From a virus: 24,109 nt of DNA. The notes beneath the pieces are model-generated. The model made no database searches. It worked only from the letters and a program-made list of their open reading frames with translations, and was not told the origin of the DNA. Shown one piece after another: positions 8,409 through 16,000 of this stretch (positions are counted from its first letter, which is position 1; every line of letters begins with the position of its first letter). Where the stretch lies: IMG/VR virus record IMGVR_UViG_3300015360_000197, positions 1 through 24,109 of that record. One strand, written 5' to 3'. The position numbers were made by a program, and so were the translations under genes.

Positions 8409-8779
8409 ACTTGAATTGTCACGTTCGCAGATCGGTATTCCGGCGAAGTTAAGGTAATTTTGTAGAGGCCGGGATAGGTGAAGTCGAACTCAATATTGCC
8501 ATCGCCTACGGTGTAGGTTTGCCCCTCTACCCTTGCCTTACAAGGGTTAGGCAGACCAGAAATAAGCAATCCCGACTGCACGATTGCCATTGTTTTGAGC
8601 GGCGTCACCAGTCGAGTGATGAGGTCGATGTATTCGTTTTGTGGGTCTACCTTGACCGGCAATGCGGCCTCATTGATGTGGCCGACTTGTTGGTCAACCA
8701 TAGCGCCTTGGCAAATCCCGTACCGGATCACTTCACCCGTCTGCGTGTTAAACACAACGTAGTCGCTCATTCCGCTCAT
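8405..8779 (-). CDS. Small tail-associated beta-sandwich protein
   Basis: A 124-residue protein overlapping the tip-protein stop (ATGA). It opens YVVFNTQTGEVIRYGICQ, a strand pair often seen at the start of small phage tail proteins. The C-terminal half has the pattern ISGLPNPCKARVEGQTYTV, then DFTYPGLYKITLTSPEY, which resembles an Ig-like fold built around a proline-glycine-tyrosine turn. Similar short genes often follow tip or J-like genes in phages. A fibre-tip accessory or adhesin-cap role is inferred, and no catalytic motif is visible. The next gene starts within its stop codon. Confidence 0.75.
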   Translation of the reverse strand: MSGMSDYVVFNTQTGEVIRYGICQGAMVDQQVGHINEAALPVKVDPQNEYIDLITRLVTPLKTMAIVQSGLLISGLPNPCKARVEGQTYTVGDGNIEFDFTYPGLYKITLTSPEYRSANVTIQV

Positions 8780-10086
8780 CGCAGCGCCCCCAACACCGTT
8801 AGTTGCCCGTCGAAGGCGTCCATCTGAATTGTATTGGTTAGCGCATAAAGCGTATATGTGTGCGTGCCAACGCCTGGATCGTCCGGCGCTCCCCCGGCTG
8901 GCGCGCTAGCGTATCCACCAAGAACAGAGATTGAGCCGCCATAAATACCATTTCCGTTACGGCGAAGACCAAAATTCAGCTCGCCGGGCCCAGCCCCACC
9001 AAATGGGACGGTCCTGAACGAAAACAGCACCACCACTTTTTGCGGCGCAAAGCCCGCTGCGTAAGTCACCACTACGCTCGCTAAATCTTGCGTTGTCGAC
9101 GTGAGCGTAATTGGTGCACCTTGGAAGGCATTGACAGGAATCGTGACCGCGTTCCCAGCGATCTTGATCGTATCCACCGTGGCGTTGCCGATATGCCCAG
9201 CGTCGGCCACAAAATAACCCATAAAGGCCGCAGGCATATAAACGCCAGCCGGTCGCGTAGTGCCGTTTGACACGAATGACTGTGTTCGGACAATGAACGG
9301 TATCGCGTCTAACGTACCCACCGGATCGCCCGGTTCGCCCGGCCCGCCAATGGCAAAGGTATTTGCCCGCACAATAAACTGGCTGCTGGACGCACCGGCT
9401 GCGCCAGCATTCGTAGCCGAAAATCCAAACCCGGACACACGGCCGCCGACATCGAAGCGCAGCGTGAACTGCGCGCCCAAATACCCGTTAATAGTGGCTT
9501 GCGTCGAAAGATTTAAGCTGATCGCAGCGGTGTTCGCGCCGACCGTCGAAGAAAGTGTTGTGACCGCCGAGGCCGTAGCGCCCGCTTGGCTGGTCGTCGT
9601 CGTCAGCTCGGTCCTGATCGCCGCCACATTCGCGCCCGTTTGCGACCATTGCGTCATTGAGCTCTGATAGAACGCATTACCATCGTTGATGCGCTGCACC
9701 ACTTCGTTTTGCAGGTACAACTCTGAGCGACCGACCCGAGCCAGTAAACCGGTAGTCGGCTTGGTGATCATGTCGATGGCCTGCCCTAGCTGAATATAGA
9801 GCGGACTGCCGGCAATGTCGTTTTGCAAGTCACGAATAATGTCCGCCATCCTTACGCGGCGCTGTCCGCTGGGGCTGACCGGCGTAGCGTCCTCTGTGAG
9901 CATGTTGAAGTTATCGCTGCCCAGCAAATCCTCTAAGCCCGCCCTAGTCAAAAAAGCGTTCTCGCCTTTGCCTACGTCGCCGTTTCGTACCCGCAAGACT
10001 TCGGTAATCGCCTGCAACACTCGGCGCGTTGCCGGATCCGACACCCCGGCCGAGTCCGGTATCTGCGGAACGACGTTGTTAGCCAC
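8776..10086 (-). CDS. Tail tip/fibre protein with DUF1983-like region
   Basis: A 436-residue protein. The GTG at 10086 is chosen because it overlaps the nozzle stop by 8 nt; longer frames to 10245 lie inside the nozzle coding sequence and show no phage-like protein. The N-terminus (residues 1-140) is helical with VPQIPDSAGVSDPATRRVLQ and an IIRDLQNDIAGSP segment. Residues 150-200 are Thr/Ala-rich coiled stalk. Residues 200-310 contain FDVGGRVSGFGFSATN, SSQFIVRANTFAIGGP and a VYMPAAFM...GHIGNATVDTIKI series. That order matches the DUF1983 region of lambda J-like host-specificity proteins. The C-terminal 110 residues form a beta-sandwich with a GTHTYTLYA strand. The role is probably receptor contact at the tail tip. 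Confidence 0.82.
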   Translation of the reverse strand: MANNVVPQIPDSAGVSDPATRRVLQAITEVLRVRNGDVGKGENAFLTRAGLEDLLGSDNFNMLTEDATPVSPSGQRRVRMADIIRDLQNDIAGSPLYIQLGQAIDMITKPTTGLLARVGRSELYLQNEVVQRINDGNAFYQSSMTQWSQTGANVAAIRTELTTTTSQAGATASAVTTLSSTVGANTAAISLNLSTQATINGYLGAQFTLRFDVGGRVSGFGFSATNAGAAGASSSQFIVRANTFAIGGPGEPGDPVGTLDAIPFIVRTQSFVSNGTTRPAGVYMPAAFMGYFVADAGHIGNATVDTIKIAGNAVTIPVNAFQGAPITLTSTTQDLASVVVTYAAGFAPQKVVVLFSFRTVPFGGAGPGELNFGLRRNGNGIYGGSISVLGGYASAPAGGAPDDPGVGTHTYTLYALTNTIQMDAFDGQLTVLGALR

Positions 10087-12211
10087 GGGCGAGGGCTTCC
10101 ATTGTTGGCGCCAGCAATACTTCCTGCACTGATCCGCTCCCCTCAAGTTTGATCTGGTAGCGCCGCGCTTTGAAGCCGGACGGCAACCGCGCCGTACCTT
10201 TGCCGGTCGCAAAGGTGATGGTCGGCAGATAAACCTCGTCGGCAATCACTGTCACTTGCACGCTTCCGTTTCCAATCACTTGAAGTGCGCCTAAGTTGGT
10301 TGGTCGATCAAGTGTAAATTCTTTCGATATCCACACGAACGTCTGAAACCCCTCCCCCCCTGCGTACTGGAACACGCTGGTTCCCACGGCAAAGTACAGG
10401 CTGTCCGCAACCACCAGCGGAAACGCCCCCGCCGCGTTCAGCGTCGGAGCCTGGGTGTAGTTTCCTTCGGCCTCGTCGAAACGGATGATGAAGCCGCCCG
10501 CGCTTGTGGTGAAGCCAATCAGCGCGCCATCGTGGTACGCCAGCTTCATCGTGCCGAGCACCGCGCCGTAGCGTGTCTGCCATTCCTTGCGCGAGAAGAA
10601 CCGTTGCGACATTTCCAGCGAGGCTTGACCGCCCCGCACCATCACCAGCCCGTCGTTTGACGCATAGACCACAAACCCGCCGCAGTCACAGATTGCGTTT
10701 TTCGCAACGCCGGCTTGCACCGCCTCAATCAGATCTTCCTGCATCGCAGAAGGCAAACTGCCATAGATCAGGTACGGCTTGCCTACGGTTGTCACCAGCA
10801 GATTGCGCCCGGACAGCACTGCGCCGACCGCAACGTATTGCAGCTTAATCATGTTCTCGGGGTTCCACGCCCACGGCCGATAGGACTCAGAAAACCAAAC
10901 CTCATCCCCCTTGAACCCGGCAATAATGCCGTTTGGCATACTGACAATATTGGTCAACCCAGCAGGCGGCGGCAAGAATCCAACAGTGTCGAGCACCCTG
11001 CCCCATAGCGTGGGGCTGATCGAAGCGGTGTAGGCCACCGGAGCCACGTTTGCGAACGTGAGTTCTCCGACTAGCTGATAGTCCGCGGTGCCTTGCGATG
11101 TGGTGATCGTGCCATACACTCTTGCCCGCGTAATGGTCACCAAGCCGGTCGCCGTCACGTTCGGCAGCGTTAACTCAGGGTTCTGCATGAAGTCATGCGA
11201 ACAAGATATCGGGTCCGAGGGTGCGCCTTCTTCGTTCCAGGCGTTGACCAGCGTGTAGACAAACGCGCGGGTCTGTGTAAAGCCTTCGCCGTACTTGAGC
11301 GTGACTGTCACCGGCGATGATGGTGTTGAAGTGACTTCAACGACCATGCCGTTGACAGCAGACACTTCGTTGTTCTTGGCAAAGCTACTGTTTGACGATG
11401 CCGCCCGGAAAGCTTGCGCGCCAGCAGCCGTGCCGATGATTTCGACGCACGGGATCGCGCCGATCGGTGTCTGCTTGAGCGTTTCAGCCGTTTCCGTTTT
11501 CAGCGATGCGCCGACAGCGGCCGTCTGCGTTGTGACTGTGCCGGTCGACGCCGAAGGCGTAAGGACGGTGGTAGTCGTCGTCGCGGGCGTGCCGGTCGTC
11601 GTATTCGTTGTTGTCGTCGCACCAGGCGCAGCGTTTACCGTGGTCGCTATGTTCGTCGCCGCCGTGCCAGGCACTTCGCTGGTGAGCGCGGGCGCAGTAA
11701 AAGTGTAAACACGGCCAAGCGTCACTTGTGTGGGCGTGATGGTTTGCTCTTGGTACTTCACGCCGCCAGATTCGTAGTAAAACCGCCACGTCAGCGCGAT
11801 GCTGTCCGGGATCGCCCCTCTGGCAACAACAGAAACAGAGGGTGCCGCAGGCGGGCGCGGCACACCGACTTTGAAGCTCGTTACAGGCGGGCCGCCACCA
11901 ATGACCGCTTGGGCGCGTTGCGTTACCCGAAAGTCCGAGGCGCTTGAATAATAGAGCCGCTCGAATTGATCTTCGCGCACCGGCCCGCGCACCACGTTGA
12001 CATCCTCGGGCCACGTCAGAAATGTGGTTCCGGCCTCAGTCCACAGGCTGACAATGCTTGCTGCCAACGTGCGAAATGTTGCGTGCGCTTTGACTGGCCA
12101 CAGCGCACCGCGCGAGAAGTCGCAGTTTTGCGCCAGCACAGCGGCATTTTCCGGCAGAATTGGAGAGGCCGTGCGCGGAATTTCGCCAGTGAACGCGCGT
12201 AAATGAATCAT
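10079..12211 (-). CDS. Podovirus tail tubular/nozzle-like protein
   Basis: A 710-residue protein coupled to the lipoprotein (TGATG). The opening is typical of phage tail-nozzle or tubular-B-like proteins: RTASPILPENAAVLAQNC near residue 15, then LWPVKA, a TFLTWPEDVNVVRGPV strand pair and DQFERLYYSS. Later phrases such as YTLVNAWNEEGAPSDP, GFKGDEVWFSESYRPWAW, NLLVTTVGKPYLIYG and VYASNDGLVMVRG are beta-propeller-like blades. Such proteins form the lower tail tube of podoviruses and gate DNA release. An unusual Thr-rich stretch at residues 184-232 interrupts the fold. Position after the adaptors and fibre agrees. The next gene starts inside its 3' end. Confidence 0.82.
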   Translation of the reverse strand: MIHLRAFTGEIPRTASPILPENAAVLAQNCDFSRGALWPVKAHATFRTLAASIVSLWTEAGTTFLTWPEDVNVVRGPVREDQFERLYYSSASDFRVTQRAQAVIGGGPPVTSFKVGVPRPPAAPSVSVVARGAIPDSIALTWRFYYESGGVKYQEQTITPTQVTLGRVYTFTAPALTSEVPGTAATNIATTVNAAPGATTTTNTTTGTPATTTTTVLTPSASTGTVTTQTAAVGASLKTETAETLKQTPIGAIPCVEIIGTAAGAQAFRAASSNSSFAKNNEVSAVNGMVVEVTSTPSSPVTVTLKYGEGFTQTRAFVYTLVNAWNEEGAPSDPISCSHDFMQNPELTLPNVTATGLVTITRARVYGTITTSQGTADYQLVGELTFANVAPVAYTASISPTLWGRVLDTVGFLPPPAGLTNIVSMPNGIIAGFKGDEVWFSESYRPWAWNPENMIKLQYVAVGAVLSGRNLLVTTVGKPYLIYGSLPSAMQEDLIEAVQAGVAKNAICDCGGFVVYASNDGLVMVRGGQASLEMSQRFFSRKEWQTRYGAVLGTMKLAYHDGALIGFTTSAGGFIIRFDEAEGNYTQAPTLNAAGAFPLVVADSLYFAVGTSVFQYAGGEGFQTFVWISKEFTLDRPTNLGALQVIGNGSVQVTVIADEVYLPTITFATGKGTARLPSGFKARRYQIKLEGSGSVQEVLLAPTMEALARG

Positions 12212-12639
12212 CAGCGCCTCGTATGGTCCTGCGGGGTGTAGCTATGCGCTTCGGCGTGGACTTCGCCTTTCGCGTGGCGTAGTTCGTGGTCGATTACATT
12301 GCACGAACCCACTTGAGTGACCGCCGTTTCGATTGGTTCACGAACCAGAATATCGACAATGTGGGTATCGCCCACAACCGTTCTGGCAGCACAGCCGCGT
12401 ACGCCAAACTGCCGACAGGTTCCGGGATAGTTTCTCCAGTCCGGTTCGTGGCGAATCGTGATGATTGATGCGACCGGCTGCGTCTTAGACCATGTGTATC
12501 CACACATATCAGCCTTGCCTACTTCGTTCGGCTTTGACGTGTCGCCACAGCCCCCAAGCAGCAGAGCAATGACGATGCTGATCAAGGCTGCCGTAGGCCA
12601 ACTGCACCACTGGAAAATTCTCACTTGTGTCGTGTTCAT
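12211..12639 (-). CDS. Putative phage lipoprotein with metzincin-type zinc motif
   Basis: A 142-residue protein. Residues 1-30 form a lipoprotein signal peptide: a short hydrophilic start, a hydrophobic core (AALISIVIALLL) and a lipobox LGGC with the lipidated Cys at 31. The mature part has four more Cys (46, 75, 83, 113) that could form disulphides in the periplasm. Residues 118-128 read HELRHAKGEVH, an exact HExxHxxGxxH zinc-binding motif as in metzincin proteases, with a further His at 132. The protein ends only 14 residues after the motif, so the usual downstream Met-turn is missing. Two readings are possible: a minimal zincin acting on the envelope during entry or release, or an inactive metal-binding lipoprotein. 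It is coupled on both sides (ATGA and TGATG). Confidence 0.8.
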   Translation of the reverse strand: MNTTQVRIFQWCSWPTAALISIVIALLLGGCGDTSKPNEVGKADMCGYTWSKTQPVASIITIRHEPDWRNYPGTCRQFGVRGCAARTVVGDTHIVDILVREPIETAVTQVGSCNVIDHELRHAKGEVHAEAHSYTPQDHTRR

Positions 12640-13061
12640 TTAATCACCTCAACAGGGGTTGGCGCGGGATTACGCAGCAAGCACAACTCGCACACGGCAG
12701 TCGAGGCAGAATCGACGATTGCTTGCGCTGCGGCCCTCTCTGCCGTGTCTGTTTCATCATCCTCGACGACCGGCAAGCTCAGACGCACATTCGCGCGCTC
12801 AAGCGCCATGACACTTTTCAGCAGCGCCATGTCCAGCCTCGCGGCGCGGGTATTGTCATCAGCCGTCTCAACCAGCGTTTTGACCCGCATGATTTCCGCA
12901 AGCTCGTCAGCCGTTGCGGTTCGCAGGCTGGCGACGTGCCCGATCATAATCGTGCGTAGCTCGTTCTGCCTTGCTTCGCTCACGACGCTCGCCACTGTTT
13001 CGCGGGCGCGGTTGGCAATGTCGGCTTCAGACCACACATCGTTTTTCATTAAGTCGATCAT
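12636..13061 (-). CDS. Small helical tail-cluster protein of unknown function
   Basis: A 141-residue protein. The start at 13061 is chosen over the frame reaching 13154 because ATGA overlaps the fibre stop and GGGAG lies about 7 nt upstream inside the fibre gene. It is nearly all helix and charged: NDVWSEADIANRARETV, a central IMRVKTLVETADDNTRAARLD helix pair, and an acidic EDDETDTAERAAAQAI helix. The C-terminus has a Cys pair (CELC) before a Pro-rich tail. No family is recognised. Its place right after the fibre gene would fit a fibre chaperone, an assembly factor or a small fibre-associated protein, but nothing in the sequence decides between these. It ends with ATGA overlapping the lipoprotein start. 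Confidence 0.75.
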   Translation of the reverse strand: MIDLMKNDVWSEADIANRARETVASVVSEARQNELRTIMIGHVASLRTATADELAEIMRVKTLVETADDNTRAARLDMALLKSVMALERANVRLSLPVVEDDETDTAERAAAQAIVDSASTAVCELCLLRNPAPTPVEVIK

Positions 13062-16000
13062 ACTTTTCTCCCGACTATTTGCACCCACGCCGAAACTCCC
13101 GGCGCGGTGCCGAACCTGATTGTTTCTTTTTGCCCGTCGAACAGTCGTGTCCACGTTTTGCTGGCCCCTTCTTCCCGTAGCGTGCCTGCGTTTGCTACTG
13201 TGGTTGCTGTGTAGCCAACAGGTAACGCGAAATCGGTGAAGGAGATAGACACACCCGAAGCGGCAGCGGTTGCTGGCTTTGAAATGTAGAACACCGCGCC
13301 TAGAAAGCCGGTAATGTTCGTACTGGCAGGAATGCCTGACCCGGTGACGAACATGCCGATGTGTGATGCGTTCGGCGTAACACCCGATACGGCGGTCAGC
13401 GTGTTGGCGGTCGCTGCGGCAGTGGTCGTGGTTGCGGTAAAGCCGCCAACGTAATCAAAGATTGTTTGCGTTCTGCTTTGTGCCGCCGCTGCTTCGCCAC
13501 GTCGCACCAATTCTTCGCGTAACCCGTAGGCTGGAATCGTAACGTCAACTCCCGGAATGGTGGTTGCGCGAGACAGCAGCTTCACGCCGGATTGTGTCGC
13601 GCTCCTGCTAAATGTGCCTGACGACACCGGCGCAGTGGCGGTGCGAACCAAGCCTGTAAACGTCGATTCGTTTGCGCTTGTAATCGCATTCCACTGATCA
13701 GTGAGATCATCGTATGCAAGGTCGATGATGGCGTTTGAATCTGGCAGCACGCACTTTGCACCTGCTTGAAACATTGCCGCTTCCTGTGCGTACATCCACT
13801 GTGCCTGCTCTGTGGTTGGCACAGTTGCGCCGAGTTTGACCAGCGTAATCGAGCCCGGAAACGCCGCGTTCAAATCGCGGTTATTTCCAACGGTGAGAAC
13901 CGCTGAAGCATTGTTTAGCGTCAGCAGCGGTGCGCCAATGGTTTGCCCAACCTGCACGGCGTTGACGAGTAAAGTCAACGAGCCATCGGTGCGATAGCTG
14001 ACGCGGGCTTTAATCGGAGTTGCCGAGTTGTAAGCGACGGCGCTGGTGACGGTGCGGGTAGTGGTGCCGTCGAATACACTTGCGGTCAGAAGATTGCCGG
14101 ACGTAATACCAAACGTGATCGAGGGTCCGCTTGAAAACGACCGTGCGAGGATTGTTGCCGCCGCCACGTTGCCGGTTGGAATATTCACAAACGCCGCTGC
14201 TGTCCAATCTGCGACACCGAAATCCAGATCGGCGCTGAATGGCTGCTGCGCGTAGTTTGCTGCACTAAATCCAGAGTACGCAACAAGGTCGCAACCAGCC
14301 CCCACGACTGCCGTGGTCAGCGTTCCGAAAATTGAGAGTGGTTGATTGCGATAGCTGCGATCGGCGATGACTTCTCTAACGGAGATGTTGTCAACGTCGA
14401 ATGTCTCAGCGGCAAGCGCGCCTGCTGCTGCGGTTGCGGAAACAAAGTGCGCCGTGGTGGTGGCGATGAACGCCACAGAGATAGTACCGGTGCCGCTGGC
14501 GAGCGCGACCGTTGCGGTGCTAGCTCCACCAAGTGCTGTGCCAACCGACAGGCTCATGTTGCCCGTCACTGCGTCTGCTGTGACTTGCATCGATGCAAGG
14601 TACGCCGTACCAACCACGCAGGTAATCGCCCGCGACCCGTTCGCCGCGCCGTTGGCTGTGACTGTGATTCTGAGGGCTGCACCGACAACCGACAGCGTTG
14701 CGTTGCTGCCTGTCCAGCCAGCCGTGTTTACATCAAACGTCCCGTTCGTCACCAACTCAGGCGACGATATAGACCCAACCACGTTGGACGATAACAGGCA
14801 GCGGCGAATGTCGCCGGTCATGTAGCCGGTGTTGAATAAACTTTGAATGGTGGCTACGAGCGTCGCAGTGGTTGTGCTTCTATTTTCGCGGGCGATATGA
14901 ACCCCTGAATTAGTCGCTACCGCAAAACGACCTCGACCGCCCGCTATTGCGTTTTTCCCCAAGTTCGGGCCTACGGGTGGCAATGTTGCCGTGACCGCAT
15001 AAATTGTGGTGAAATCAGCAGCGTACCGTGGGGCAAAAGCCACACGGATAAGCTCAGTCGAAGCGGAGTCACCTGTGATGATGTCTCCGTTCTCTCGGAA
15101 AAACACTCGATTTAAGCCGCCTAACGGCGTAACCACTGTTCCATCGTGCCGAATCACACTCACACCACCAGCCGTTGCCACGGCAATCGTCGGAATCTGC
15201 AACCCCGTCACAGGGTCGAATGGCGCATCGGGCAACACAGTCATGGCGACGGCGTTGACGCCGCTATTAACAATCACCGCTGGCCCCGCCTCGGGGAGCA
15301 ATGCTGCGGTATTACGGGTGGCAATGCTATTCTGGCGCGTGACTGCGGCAGAGGTGCGGACTCGAATAAAATCTGCCGCCAGATCAATGCGGCCAAGGCC
15401 GGACGACCCCGCAACTTGTATGCTGCCGTTCAGTGCGGCAATGCCGTTGATGTTGCCTACGGCCAATGCGCCACTGGTTACGATCACTGCCCACATCGGG
15501 CGTCCCGGCTGGTCGCCTGCGTAGATCACAAGCCGCGCTGCCTCGGCTACCAGCAGCGGCAGCGCGGGGGCTTCGGCGGTGTTGCCACGGAACGTTTCTG
15601 TTACCGATGTGCCGGTGTTTGCTTGGTATGTCGTCGCCACTGCACTCAGTTCGCACTGTGCAGTCAACACCGAGCCAGTAACCGTAAACGTCACGTTGGA
15701 GCCTGCCGTGACCACAAAGGTTGTTGCGGTTGGCGATGTATGGGTGACTGGCGTGCCTGTCACAAATGTCCCAGAGATTGCAACTGAGCCGGTTGAGCCG
15801 GTTGTGCTCGACAGAGTGTATGTGCCTGCACCAAGCTGTACAGTTTGCGTGCCAAGCGTGGCGGTGCTGAGCAAGCGGTTTTTGTTCAGGCCGTAGAACC
15901 TGCCGTCTGTCGTAAGCTGGAAGAAGTCCCCAGTGGTGGCGGTTTGGGTGACGATTTCTTGACAGGAAATGTTATCAAAGTTTGCTGTGTTGCCAGTTAG

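Noticed and set aside
10087-10245. Longer start for the tip/fibre protein at 10245
   Set aside because: The extra 53 residues are Arg/Cys-rich nonsense opposite no constraint and lie inside the nozzle gene. The GTG at 10086 overlaps the stop, as at other junctions.
13062-13154. Longer start for the small helical protein at 13154
   Set aside because: The region is the 3' end of the fibre gene in another frame. The ATGA overlap and GGGAG support 13061.
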